From NCBI GenBank assembly GCA_035249985.1, contig DATFFP010000008.1:4216-68215 (forward strand): 64,000 bases of DNA. Reading direction: 5' to 3'. A program made the position numbers and the translations under genes. The notes under the pieces were generated by a model that worked only from the letters and a program-made list of their open reading frames with translations, searched no databases and was not told the DNA's origin. This document shows positions 50,889 through 60,017 of this stretch, piece by piece; the first letter of the stretch is position 1; every line of letters begins with the position of its first letter. This DNA is from JAICNG01 sp035249985 (lineage in GTDB: Bacteria; Gemmatimonadota; Gemmatimonadetes; Gemmatimonadales; Gemmatimonadaceae).

Positions 50889-53834
50889 ATGGCGACCGTC
50901 TTTCACGCCGTCCACGAGACACCCTCGTTGACTCGCGCGCCCTCCCCATCGCCGTCACAATGTGAGGCCATCGAGGCTGCGCCTGGGCCTCTGCTGGTGC
51001 TTGCCGGCCCCGGTGCCGGAAAGACGTACTGCCTCATCGAGCGCATCCGGTTCCTGATCGAGCAGTGCGACGTTCCGCCATCGCGCATCTGCGCGTTCAC
51101 CTTCACCAACAAGGCCGCCGACGAGATCACGCATCGCCTCGAGCGCACGTTAGGCGACGGCGGAGGCGCCGTGAAGTCGGGAACGATCCACGCCTTCTGT
51201 GCCGAGCTGCTACGCGAGCATGCGACGCGGGTTGGGCTGCCGCCCGGATTCGGCATCGCCGACGAGGACTATCAGCTCCACGTGCTGCGGCGCCTCGAAG
51301 GCCCCAAGCCGTGGCATCGCGGGCTGCTCACACAGTTCAGCGCCAACCGCTTCCGGAGCACCCCGTTCGCGCGTCATGAGAGCTACGAGCTCTTCGACCG
51401 TTACGAGCGTTTCCTCGCGCAGCGGAAGATGGTGGACTTCGACATGCTCGTCCTCAAGGCCGCCGAGCTGCTCCAGCACACAGCCGAGGCGAAGTCGATT
51501 CGTGCCCAGTGGGACGTGGTCCTCGTCGACGAGTTTCAGGATCTGAACCCGGTGCAGTATCGCGTCATTCGCGAGCTGGCGCGCGATCACGAGCATCTCT
51601 TCGCGGTGGGGGACCACGAGCAGTCGATCTACTCGTTCGCCGGCGCGGATCCGGGCGTCTTTCAGCGGATGCTCAACGACTTCGGGCTGGCGCGGAAGAT
51701 TCGCCTCGAGGAAAACCGCCGCTGTCCGCGCGACGTCTTCACGCTGGCCCGGCGACTCGTGTCGCTCAACACACCGATGTTCGACGATCTGCCCGCACCG
51801 CAGGCGAATCGGCCTTCGCGCTTTCACCCCGCAGCGCTCTCGTTCCCCACGGACGAGGCGGAGCGCGACTGGATCGTCGCCGACATTCGGCGCGACCAGG
51901 GCGAGTGGGCCCACGATTGGGCTGACGTCGCGCTGCTCTACCGCACCAACGAGATGGGCGAGGCGTTGGAGGGCGCCTTCCTCAACGCCGGAATTCCTTG
52001 CCGTCTGGCTCGAGGCCGTGCGCTGGCCGAGGACCCAGTCGTGGCATACGTGATCGCCGCACTGCACGTGATCGCGTATCCCAACGATCCCGTGCATCGT
52101 GAGGCGTTCTTCGAGACGGCACTGTCGCGCGTGCTATTCGACCAGGCGCGGGTGCGGGCCGATGAAACCAAACAGGACCTCGTGCAGCACCTGTACCGGA
52201 TCGCCGCACAGGTGTCACGAGCCGGTGAGGACGGTCGCCAGGTGCATCGGGCGCTGTCGCAATGGCGGAACCTGCAGGCCATGGGCTGTCGCCACTCGTC
52301 GCTCGGCCCGCTACTCCACGATCTGTTGTCCCAACGCGTCGGGCATCGACGGTCGGTCCTCGAGGAACGGCACGACGAGCTGAGCGATCCCCTTGGGCAG
52401 CCCGAGGTCGTCGCCCTCGCCGAGCGCCTTCGCGACGCGCGCGAGCGAAACGCGGCGATCTGCCTTCCCGATCTGCACGGCGTGGAGATCCCGCTCAAGG
52501 GCCTCCTCCGCGAGCTCGGCTTCGGCGAGGTGTACACCGGGAACGTCGTGATGCCGCGCTCCGAGCGGATCTCCCCACATGACTGCCAAACCCTCGGGCT
52601 GTCGTTAGGCTTGTTCAAGGCGGCCCAGCTCCTGGAAAGCCGGCGGTTCGGCGAGCCCCTCTTGAACTTCACCGCGTTCGATCTGGAGACGACCACGAAC
52701 GACGCGGAGACCGCGGAGATCATCGAGATCGCGGCCGTGCGTGTGCGCGATGGCAAGCCGTGCGAGAAATTTGCCGCGCTGGTGAAACCTCGAGGCTCCA
52801 TACCGCGACAGGCAACCGACGTCCACGGCCTGCGAGATGCCGACGTTGCGGGTGCTTCCCGGTTCGAGGACGTGTGGCCCCATTTCCGGCGCTTTTGCGG
52901 AAGCGACATCGTGGCGGCACATAACGGATACGAATTCGACTTCCAGGTGCTGAAGCGCATGGTGAAGGAGCTTGGCGGGCGCTTCGACCTCTGCATGTAC
53001 GACACGCTCCCGCTCTCATGCGATCTGTTCTCGACGAGTCACACGCTCGCGAACCTGGCGCGCATGTTCGGCGTCGATCCCGGCCGCTCGCATCGCGCGC
53101 TCGATGATTCGCGGGCCCTGGCCCAGGTCGCCGTCAAGCTCGATGAGGCGAAGCTTGCACGCTCCCGCAAGAGTGCGTTGCTCAACCTGTTGGGTCACGT
53201 GGGTGTCGCGCTCGCCCTGTGCGATGAGCGCGCGCTCTGCCCGGAGGCGCTCCTCTTCCGCGATTTCGCCCGGCCCTTCGCGCTCGGACGGTATAGCGGC
53301 AGCCTCGAGTTCTACGAGAGCGAAGCGGCCGGGAACGAATCCGTCCCGAGCGTCGACGAGGTCATCGAAGCACTCGGGGGCGCGAAGCTCATGCTGAGGA
53401 TTCGCACCGAGAAGACGGCGGAAGAAATGTATCCGAGTGCGCTCCTGCGACTCCACCGACTCATCGACCGTATTCCCGACGGATCCCTCCAGATGCAGAT
53501 CGTTGCCTTTCTGGAGTGTGCGGTACTCTCGAAGTACGATGGCCACGAGCCCGAGCAGGGTCGCGTCAATCTGCTCACGCTGCATTCCACGAAGGGGCTG
53601 GAGTTCTCCCGCGTGTACATTGTCGGCGCGGAGGACGCGCACTTGCCGGGTCGCACCGCCAGTCGTGAGGCGACGCCGGAGGAGGTGGAGGAGGCGCGGC
53701 GCCTGTTGTACGTCGGCATGACGCGCGCGAAAGACCGCATCGTCCTGACGCACACTCAGTCGCGCGCCGGTCGCCCAGGGGGCGGCCATCGCTTTCTCGA
53801 CGAGATGGGCCTCGCGCCGAGAATCGTGTCGTGA
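50889..53834 (+). CDS. UvrD/PcrA-type helicase with internal DnaQ-type 3'-5' exonuclease domain
   Basis: 981 residues. SF1A helicase motifs: Walker A LAGPGAGKT (38-46), AFTFTNKAADEI, Walker B VVLVDEFQDLN (near 213), GDHEQSIYSF, then late motifs LLTLHSTKGLEF (near 898) and YVGMTRAKDR (near 940). Between them, residues about 592-750, lies a complete DEDDh exonuclease: FDLETTT, AHNGYEFDFQ and SHRALDDSRA. The exonuclease therefore replaces part of the usual 2B/1B region. Such a fusion could unwind and digest a 3' end in one polypeptide during repair. The downstream hydrolase starts by GTGA overlap. Confidence 0.93.
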   Translation: MATVFHAVHETPSLTRAPSPSPSQCEAIEAAPGPLLVLAGPGAGKTYCLIERIRFLIEQCDVPPSRICAFTFTNKAADEITHRLERTLGDGGGAVKSGTIHAFCAELLREHATRVGLPPGFGIADEDYQLHVLRRLEGPKPWHRGLLTQFSANRFRSTPFARHESYELFDRYERFLAQRKMVDFDMLVLKAAELLQHTAEAKSIRAQWDVVLVDEFQDLNPVQYRVIRELARDHEHLFAVGDHEQSIYSFAGADPGVFQRMLNDFGLARKIRLEENRRCPRDVFTLARRLVSLNTPMFDDLPAPQANRPSRFHPAALSFPTDEAERDWIVADIRRDQGEWAHDWADVALLYRTNEMGEALEGAFLNAGIPCRLARGRALAEDPVVAYVIAALHVIAYPNDPVHREAFFETALSRVLFDQARVRADETKQDLVQHLYRIAAQVSRAGEDGRQVHRALSQWRNLQAMGCRHSSLGPLLHDLLSQRVGHRRSVLEERHDELSDPLGQPEVVALAERLRDARERNAAICLPDLHGVEIPLKGLLRELGFGEVYTGNVVMPRSERISPHDCQTLGLSLGLFKAAQLLESRRFGEPLLNFTAFDLETTTNDAETAEIIEIAAVRVRDGKPCEKFAALVKPRGSIPRQATDVHGLRDADVAGASRFEDVWPHFRRFCGSDIVAAHNGYEFDFQVLKRMVKELGGRFDLCMYDTLPLSCDLFSTSHTLANLARMFGVDPGRSHRALDDSRALAQVAVKLDEAKLARSRKSALLNLLGHVGVALALCDERALCPEALLFRDFARPFALGRYSGSLEFYESEAAGNESVPSVDEVIEALGGAKLMLRIRTEKTAEEMYPSALLRLHRLIDRIPDGSLQMQIVAFLECAVLSKYDGHEPEQGRVNLLTLHSTKGLEFSRVYIVGAEDAHLPGRTASREATPEEVEEARRLLYVGMTRAKDRIVLTHTQSRAGRPGGGHRFLDEMGLAPRIVS

Positions 53835-54493
53835 GCTGGCGCGTGCCCGTGGCCGGCGACGAGGTGACCGCCGAGCACGACTCAGCCAATTCGCCGGTCG
53901 TGTTCGTTTGTGCTCATGGGGCCGGCGGCCACATGAACGATCGCGGCATGATGTCGGTGTCGCAGGTCATGCGGTCGAGCGGGATGGATATCGTCCGCTT
54001 CAATTTCCTGTACAAGGAAAAGCGCAGTGGCCGTCCCGACCCGATGCCGGTGTTGAAGAAGACGTTCGAGGCGGTCGTGGCGCGTGTGCGTGAGGAGCTA
54101 CGTCCGGACGTCCTGATCATCGGCGGGCGCTCGATGGGTGGCCGCGCCGCCTCGATGCTGGCGGCGGATGGCTTCGCGTGTGACGGGTTGCTGCTGCTCG
54201 CGTATCCGCTGCACCCGGCAGGGAAGCCGGAGCAACTCCGTGATGCGCACCTGCCGAAGATCGACATTCCCGTCCTCTGCCTGAACGGCACGCGCGACGC
54301 CCTCTGCAGACGCGACCTGATGGACGCCGTGCTCGAGCGTGTCGGCCCAAACTGGACGATGCACTGGCTCGACGGCGCCGACCACAGCTTCCACGTGCTC
54401 AAGTCATCGGGGAGAACGGACGCCGAGGTGCTCTCGGAGATAGGGGAGACGAGCCGGGTGTGGGTGGAGCGACTCGCACGGGTGCCCCGTTAG
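53831..54493 (+). CDS. Alpha/beta-hydrolase of the KANL3/Tex30-like (dienelactone-like) group
   Basis: 220 residues from a GTG overlapping the helicase stop. FVCAHGAGGHMND forms the oxyanion turn, IIGGRSMGGRAASML the nucleophile elbow, CLNGTRDALCRRD the acid loop, and LDGADHSFHVLKSSG the catalytic histidine. It fits the small cytosolic hydrolase group with conserved GRSMGGR. The substrate is unknown. Its last 90 nt lie antisense to the 3' end of the aspartyl protease gene, and its TAG stop is part of GTTAGGC. Confidence 0.9.
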   Translation: MSWRVPVAGDEVTAEHDSANSPVVFVCAHGAGGHMNDRGMMSVSQVMRSSGMDIVRFNFLYKEKRSGRPDPMPVLKKTFEAVVARVREELRPDVLIIGGRSMGGRAASMLAADGFACDGLLLLAYPLHPAGKPEQLRDAHLPKIDIPVLCLNGTRDALCRRDLMDAVLERVGPNWTMHWLDGADHSFHVLKSSGRTDAEVLSEIGETSRVWVERLARVPR

Positions 54494-54874
54494 GCCCAGC
54501 GCGGCCGCGGGGACGGGACCGGCGGGCACCAGTGTCCGGCTCGTGAGGTCGATGCGAAGGTTGAGGCCATCGAGAGAACGGGCGCCCAGCAGGACAAGGT
54601 CTCCTCGCGCCGCAAAGACGACGATGTCGGGCGTCGACGTTCCCCCGGCATAGATGTTCGCGAACCCGACGCCGCGTTCGATCTGGCGGCCGTCGGCGGT
54701 CACGAAGTCGACGATGCGCTCCGGCGCGAGCCCGATCGATTCGAGCACCGGCTGGGGTACCCACGTGTACTCACTGCCCGTGTCGACGATGACATCCGAG
54801 AGCTCGACCACGGTCCCACGCCTGGCCGGATGCTCGATCGCGATGATTGTGCGCAGAATCGCCATCGCGTCGAG
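54404..54874 (-). CDS. Retropepsin-like aspartyl protease
   Basis: About 156 residues. VIVDTGSEYTWVP carries the single catalytic Asp-Thr-Gly, followed by FVTADGRQIERGVGFANIYAGG and LLGARSLDGLNLRIDL, as in clan AA proteases that dimerise. I favour the start at 54874, after AAGGG; starts at 54904 and 54865 are also possible. No signal peptide. The last 30 codons overlap the convergent hydrolase gene. The family is usually about 120-130 residues, so the final 25 residues may be an extension created by the overlap. Confidence 0.82.
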   Translation of the reverse strand, partial: LDAMAILRTIIAIEHPARRGTVVELSDVIVDTGSEYTWVPQPVLESIGLAPERIVDFVTADGRQIERGVGFANIYAGGTSTPDIVVFAARGDLVLLGARSLDGLNLRIDLTSRTLVPAGPVPAAALGLTGHPCESLHPHPARLPYLREHLGVRSPR

Positions 54875-54924
54875 CATACGGCCCTTGCCGCCGATCGCCG
54901 GCATCGAATTACCGCGTCACGACG

Positions 54925-55881
54925 CTAGTTCCCGCGTGGCGTGCGCGTCGACATCCAGAGGTCCTGCCCCCCGGACCCACCCGGCCGATTCGTCGAGAAG
55001 TACAACGTTCGGCTGTCGTGTGACAGCTCTGGGTGCAGGTCGTTGACCGGCGAGTTGATCGGCATGCCGAGGTTCTGCGGCGGCAACCAGGACTCGTGAG
55101 GGTTCTGGCGTGTGGACACCCACATGTCCGCCGTGACTCCGCCGCCAGCGCGCCCGGACCAGAACAGGATTTCCTTTCCGTCCGTGCGGACTGTCGGTGC
55201 CGCGTCGTTGAACGCTGGATCGTTGAGCTCGGTGATTGCCACGGCGGGGGCTTCGGTACGTCCATCACGGCCGACCTCCGCGTAATACAAATCGGATCTC
55301 GCCAACGCCTGATTCCCGCGATTGAAGTAGACGGCACCGCCGCCCGCGCTGACGGTGTAGTCCGGGCCCTGCTCGTCATCGGCAGTGTTGACGCCCGGCC
55401 CGAGAGCAATGGGCACGTCCCAATCGTCATCGTCGGTGGAGCCCGATCGACGAGCGAGCCAAATGTCATTTCCACCGGCAGTTCCCGTCCGATTGCTGTG
55501 GAAGAACAGCAGGTGGCCGTCGCTCGAGAGCGCCGGCGCGCCGTCGATGAAGGGTGAGTTGACGGGGGCACCAAGGTTGATGGGTGTCTCCCAGGGACTG
55601 TCGACGGATGCACGCCTGGTCACCCAGATGTCGACGAGGCCCAATCCACCAGGGCGATCCGACGCGAAGTACATCGTGAGCTCGTCCGACGAGAGTGTCG
55701 GGTTGTTGTCGATGAACGGCGAGTTGATCTCCGGCCCGAGGTTCATGGGCGCCGACCACTCCGAGTTGGCGAATGCGCTGACGCTGGGCGCGAGGAGTGT
55801 GGCGCTCGGCTGCGTGTCGCATGCGAAAAGCACCATCACAGCAACGAGGCGGGCTCGATGCTGCATCGAGAACGTTTTCAT
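54925..55881 (-). CDS. Lipoprotein with PD40/TolB-like beta-propeller repeats
   Basis: 318 residues. A signal with lipobox VLFAC (cysteine near 21) and a strong GGAGG before the ATG. The protein has four to five propeller blades, each with PxLSxDxxxxYFxSxRxGG and DIW (NPTLSSDELTMYFASDRPGG, APALSSDGHLLFFHSNR, HPELSHDSRTLYFSTNRPGG). These repeats match PD40 (WD40-like Tol) propellers found in TolB and OmpA-associated proteins. It may bind cell wall or surface proteins. It lies 46 nt after the next reverse-strand gene. Confidence 0.88.
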   Translation of the reverse strand: MKTFSMQHRARLVAVMVLFACDTQPSATLLAPSVSAFANSEWSAPMNLGPEINSPFIDNNPTLSSDELTMYFASDRPGGLGLVDIWVTRRASVDSPWETPINLGAPVNSPFIDGAPALSSDGHLLFFHSNRTGTAGGNDIWLARRSGSTDDDDWDVPIALGPGVNTADDEQGPDYTVSAGGGAVYFNRGNQALARSDLYYAEVGRDGRTEAPAVAITELNDPAFNDAAPTVRTDGKEILFWSGRAGGGVTADMWVSTRQNPHESWLPPQNLGMPINSPVNDLHPELSHDSRTLYFSTNRPGGSGGQDLWMSTRTPRGN

Positions 55882-55926
55882 GGGGCCTCCCGGTGACTTC
55901 CGATTGGCAACAATGAAGTCCGTCTC

Positions 55927-57345
55927 TTACCGTGCCGTCCCCACCCCGGGAGCATAGAGCGAGCGGATGCGCTGCGCACGAAAGACGTATCCGGCATTGC
56001 CCTGAATGCTCCACGTCAGCCGACCCTGAGCATCGTACTCCTCCACTCGGCCCTCCGTACCGAAGGAAACGAGAGTCCGCCCACCCGCGAGCGGCTGAAC
56101 ACTTCCACCTATGTGCGTTGTGACGCCGGGGATCGACCCGTACGAGTGAGCCAGTCGGGCCGTTCGCGCCATTTCGTTCACCACATATCGCTCGGCTCGC
56201 GACTCCGACGCGTTCCCGATGTTGTCGAGAATCACGAACGTACCGGCGCCCATGTCCCGCACCCCGTGCTGATGCGCGAAGGCCGGTGCAGGGGTATCGA
56301 GGAAGGTGAGCTGGTTACGTCTGCCGCCGAGGCGCCAGATCACCGCGCCCGTGCGGGTGTCGATCTTCGTGACCTCGCTCAGGTTGCGAAACGAGACGAG
56401 GAGGTTGCCGTCGCTGTCGAGATCGATCGAATTGCCATGCGTCCAGTTGACGTTGCTCCCGCGACGCTCCGACTCCTCCACGTCGGTGATCGCGAAATGG
56501 TCGAATGGACTCCATTCGAAGAGCGGAGCGCCATCGATCGCGAGGTGCTGAACGACGGTGCCGATGACGCGTGCGTCCGCAGCCCCCCCGTAGGGAGTAA
56601 GATCCATCGTGCGCGACTCGTCGCACATGATCCAGTAGCTCCCATCGGGCAGCCCGATCAGATCATGCAGGCGTGAGGAGAGGCCGTGCGCGCAGCCAAG
56701 CGCGCGGGTCACGCGACCTAACGGGTCGATCTCGATCCATGGTTCCACATCGCCGGGCACCGGTGTTGGGGGCTTGGCGACGTAGCGTCCGTTCGGTTGC
56801 GCCATGAAGCTCAGGCCCACACCGGTCGCGAACCGGTGATACCAGACGACGCGCCCCGTATTGTCGATGACCACGCCATATATTCCTGCCGCGAACACGA
56901 CGTAGCCCGGCGCCGGGTCGACGCCCCCCGCGGTGTATCGGGGGAGATCGGGCGGGAGGGCACCCGTCGTCACGGGAACCGGCTCGCCGACCGTCACGCC
57001 ACCTCTCCCGTACGCAATGGGCCGCAGGTCATATTGCTGTGTCGGTCGAAGGCCCAGCACGGGGATCGTAAGCGTATCACTGGCCGGTACAACGGCCGCT
57101 GTCCGATTATCGTCCGACGCGGGCTCGATTCGCACAACGACACTGTCGGCATGGCGAACCCGCACCGACAGCGCGGCGCTCAGCACGTTAGGCGTGCTGG
57201 CCAGCGCAACGGCCGACTCGATGATCGGGGCCGCAATATGCTCGGGCTCGGTCGGGGCGTCGGAACATCCCGCGAGCACCCCGACGACAAGAAGATGCGG
57301 CCAGCGCCCTCGGCGCTTATGGCTTCCAGACCGCACCGGTGCCAT
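55927..57345 (-). CDS. Arylsulfotransferase-like (ASST) lipoprotein
   Basis: 472 residues. The lipobox VLAGC (cysteine near 27) is followed by an Ig/fibronectin-like part (about 45-130) and a six-bladed propeller with PGYVVFAAGIYGVVIDNTGRVVWY, LHDLIGLPDGSYWIM, NWTHGNSIDLDSDGNLLVSFRN and FAHQHGVRDM. This is the layout of ASST-family proteins, which transfer sulfate between phenols in some members. The catalytic His could be in NWTHGNS or FAHQHGV. Its start overlaps the upstream gene by 29 nt. Confidence 0.85.
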   Translation of the reverse strand: MAPVRSGSHKRRGRWPHLLVVGVLAGCSDAPTEPEHIAAPIIESAVALASTPNVLSAALSVRVRHADSVVVRIEPASDDNRTAAVVPASDTLTIPVLGLRPTQQYDLRPIAYGRGGVTVGEPVPVTTGALPPDLPRYTAGGVDPAPGYVVFAAGIYGVVIDNTGRVVWYHRFATGVGLSFMAQPNGRYVAKPPTPVPGDVEPWIEIDPLGRVTRALGCAHGLSSRLHDLIGLPDGSYWIMCDESRTMDLTPYGGAADARVIGTVVQHLAIDGAPLFEWSPFDHFAITDVEESERRGSNVNWTHGNSIDLDSDGNLLVSFRNLSEVTKIDTRTGAVIWRLGGRRNQLTFLDTPAPAFAHQHGVRDMGAGTFVILDNIGNASESRAERYVVNEMARTARLAHSYGSIPGVTTHIGGSVQPLAGGRTLVSFGTEGRVEEYDAQGRLTWSIQGNAGYVFRAQRIRSLYAPGVGTAR

Positions 57346-59017
57346 CGGAAATCAGCCGCTGTAGCAGCGCGCCCTGAGTGTCGACCAGCCAGATCGCGGG
57401 GAGGTCGCAATAGTAGTAATAGCCGCAGGACTGCTTCGTGAACGAGACCGTTCGTCCATCGGGCAGCCAGGCGGGGTCGGTGTGGAAGGAGTAGGTCTGC
57501 CATGCCGTGGCGAGCCGCCGCTGGCTCGAGCCGTCGGCGTTCATGACGAAAATGTCGTGTGCGCAGCCATAGTAGCACTCGACCTCGCGCGTAAAGGCGA
57601 GCATCGAGCCATCGGGTGACCAGGCCGGCGCCGCTTCCGTCGAATCGTTTTGCGTGAGGCGAACGACGTTCGAGCCGTCCGCGTCCATGACATAGATCTC
57701 GCCGGCGGGATGGTCGCGCGTGCTCACGAAGGCGATCTTGCCCGTGCGCGACCACGCCGGATTCATGTCATCGGCCGGGTTTGCGGTAAGCTGCGTCAAG
57801 CCGGAGCCGTCGGGATTGATGGTGTAGATGTCCCAGTTGAGGGCGCGGTAGCTCTGAATAACGATCTTCTGGCCGTCGGGAGACCACCCGGGCGACTCAT
57901 CGCCGCCGGCGCTCGTCGTGAGTCGTGTTGCGTTCGTTCCATCCTCGTTCATCACGTAGAGCTCGGCGTCGTTGGCATGTCTGAACGTCGTGAACGCGAT
58001 ACGGCCGTTCGCCGACCAGGCGGGCTCCCCATCATGGGCCGGCGCCGTCGTCAGACGCGAAAGGCCGGATCCGTCGGACGCCATGCTGTAGATATCGTTC
58101 TCCCGTACGAACGCGAGCTGCCGTGGCGCCTCGCATGAGATCGCGAAAGCCGCGTGGGCGGTGGCGCCGGGGTCGACGGCGAGCGTGTGGCTCGCGGCGC
58201 CGGTGATGCGGCAGTTCGCGCTCACCCCCTGAATCGTTGCGATGTAGTCAGGAGCGGGACGCAAACGGTCGAGCACCACCGAGCCATTCACCCCGAGTGC
58301 AACGTCCTGGGAGAACCCCACGCTCGCGGCCTGCACGCTCAGAGTGTATCCGTTGGCGTCGGATCCAGCGCCGGTGGTGGTCACCGTGACTTCGAGGGTT
58401 CCGAAGGCCACGCAGCTCACCATGAAGGTCACGTCAGACGTGGCGCCGTGGTTCACCGCCGTCGTAACCGTCGTCCCGCCCGCGACGGTGCAATTGTGCG
58501 CAACGCCGGTGAGCGTCACGGGTCGGGAACCCTCACCAATTTCCCCAATCGACACCGTGCCATTCACCCCCACCGAATGACCCGCGGCCTCGATCATCAC
58601 GGTGTAGCCATCGGGGTCGAGGTCCGTTCCCGTCGTCGTCGTGGTTACGCGAACCGTGCCCACGCGACGCGTGCACGTGACGGTGAAGACGATGACCGTT
58701 GTCCGGTTGCTAACGACATCGACCCGGCGCGGGTTCGTGCTCGTCACCTGGCAGTTCGCGCGCAGCCCCTCGAGACTGAGGTCGTAAGCACCCGGTCGCA
58801 GATCGGAAATCAGGACCCGTCCCGAATCGAGCTGATGGACTGCTCCATTCACAACCGTCACCCTGGCGTCCGTCATGTCGGCATCGGGACCCGACGCCAG
58901 CACGTTGACCTCGATGGCGCCGGGTTGCCTGAGCGCGGTGGGCCCGTCGCCGCAACTAGCGAGCACGCTGAGCAGCGCCGCCAAAGCGACGTAAACGCCA
59001 CCGCGGGGGGGATGCAT
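57317..59017 (-). CDS. Lipoprotein with three internal Ig-like repeats and a TolB-like propeller
   Basis: 566 residues from the ATG at 59017, which begins a lipoprotein signal (VLASC). Three related beta modules of 75-85 residues (about 30-110, 110-190, 190-275) each end in a cysteine-containing strand (VFTVTC, TFMVSC, AFAISC) and carry a second Cys (NCQV, NCTV, NCRI), so each should hold one disulfide. A propeller follows with repeated AWSxDGxxxxFxxxR and DIYxMxxDGS motifs, as in TolB. It is probably a surface-binding protein. Its 3' end overlaps the ASST-like gene. Confidence 0.88.
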   Translation of the reverse strand: MHPPRGGVYVALAALLSVLASCGDGPTALRQPGAIEVNVLASGPDADMTDARVTVVNGAVHQLDSGRVLISDLRPGAYDLSLEGLRANCQVTSTNPRRVDVVSNRTTVIVFTVTCTRRVGTVRVTTTTTGTDLDPDGYTVMIEAAGHSVGVNGTVSIGEIGEGSRPVTLTGVAHNCTVAGGTTVTTAVNHGATSDVTFMVSCVAFGTLEVTVTTTGAGSDANGYTLSVQAASVGFSQDVALGVNGSVVLDRLRPAPDYIATIQGVSANCRITGAASHTLAVDPGATAHAAFAISCEAPRQLAFVRENDIYSMASDGSGLSRLTTAPAHDGEPAWSANGRIAFTTFRHANDAELYVMNEDGTNATRLTTSAGGDESPGWSPDGQKIVIQSYRALNWDIYTINPDGSGLTQLTANPADDMNPAWSRTGKIAFVSTRDHPAGEIYVMDADGSNVVRLTQNDSTEAAPAWSPDGSMLAFTREVECYYGCAHDIFVMNADGSSQRRLATAWQTYSFHTDPAWLPDGRTVSFTKQSCGYYYYCDLPAIWLVDTQGALLQRLISDGTGAVWKP

Positions 59018-59161
59018 AACGACCGCCTCTGGATCGGGGATGATGCTACGTCCGGGAAGAGGCGTCGCGCAGCGCGGGACATCGGCGGGAATGACGCGCC
59101 GGTGGGAGCAACGAGCAGGGTCCCGTACCCAGTCGGAGTTGCCCCAGCGCAACCCCGCCAT

Positions 59162-59200
59162 CCAGTCATCCGTGGCCGCCTCCGGCCAAAGGATGACTGG
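59162..59200. repeat. Perfect nested hairpin in the gap between two lipoprotein genes
   Basis: Outer stem CCAGTCATCC (59162-59171) pairs with GGATGACTGG (59191-59200), 10 of 10. An inner stem TGGCCG/CGGCCA (59173-59178 and 59183-59188) closes a 4-nt loop. A 1-2-nt internal bulge separates the stems. There is no T-tract on either side, so it is not a standard terminator, but it lies just downstream of the reverse-strand lipoprotein gene. Confidence 0.8.
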
Positions 59201-59229
59201 GATATACGGTCTAGGCGCCGCCTGTCAAG

Positions 59230-59739
59230 TTACGGGGCTTGACGGTTCGCGATGGTTGGTCCGGCGGCGTGGTTTTTCGTTAGGTTCCCGCACGCAACGG
59301 GAGAGGAGTTCAAAAGCTCGGACTGGAGGACGGTCACGGAGTACTCCCCGGCCGTCGGAACGGTGAAGGGGAGCGCGACGCTCGCGGCGGCGGTCCCCTG
59401 CTCGTTGGCGGTGATCGGCGCGTAAGGGTGCAGCCCCCCGAGGATCCCGCGCTCGTGGCCACACGCGCCTAACTGGACGAACCACGCGTGAACCGCCCGC
59501 GGGGTCGCTCCGGTGACGGTGATCGTCGCCAGCGTCTCTCGGTAGGTGACGCCGGGGGAGAGCGTCACGGTGCCATGCAGCGCGCCCGAGAGCGTCGCCG
59601 TCCACGTCTCGAGCGGAATGATGGCGCCCGTCGACGTCTCGATCACCATCGCCGGCGGCTGCACGCACGCGGGCAGCGCCAGCACCAACAGTCCGGTTGT
59701 GGCCGTCATGGCCAGGGCACGCAGGGCGATGCGCCGCAT
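59230..59739 (-). CDS. Small beta-rich lipoprotein
   Basis: 169 residues from the ATG at 59739, which has GGAGG 8 nt upstream. The lipobox is LALPAC (cysteine about 25). The mature part has an Ig-like strand pattern (WTATLSGALHGTVTL, LATITVTGATPRAVHAWFVQLGACGHERGILGG, GEYSVTVLQ) with a second Cys pair (ACGHE, VACGN). It resembles small CHRD-like or superoxide-dismutase-like beta proteins only in outline, with no metal ligands visible. No function is assigned. Confidence 0.8.
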   Translation of the reverse strand: MRRIALRALAMTATTGLLVLALPACVQPPAMVIETSTGAIIPLETWTATLSGALHGTVTLSPGVTYRETLATITVTGATPRAVHAWFVQLGACGHERGILGGLHPYAPITANEQGTAAASVALPFTVPTAGEYSVTVLQSELLNSSPVACGNLTKNHAAGPTIANRQAP

Positions 59740-60017
59740 GGGTTCTGCCTCCTTCATCGAGCTCCGTGGGTTACGTCCTCGAGCAACGACGGTGGTGCGT
59801 ATTGGTCGGATTCCGCGTCCGCGAACAATTCGGCAGACCTCGATGACGGCCGCGATGGTCACAACGGCATCGAAGGATGCGCGGTTCGGGGGACGTCGCC
59901 ACTTTTTTGCGGTGATGTGCTGCCGGTCTGCGGCAGCAGACTCCACGGACCTCGGTGGACGGTTGCGCATGCCGCGGTCAGCCCCGTCATCGGAAAGCTG
60001 CCATCCGGCGCAACTGC

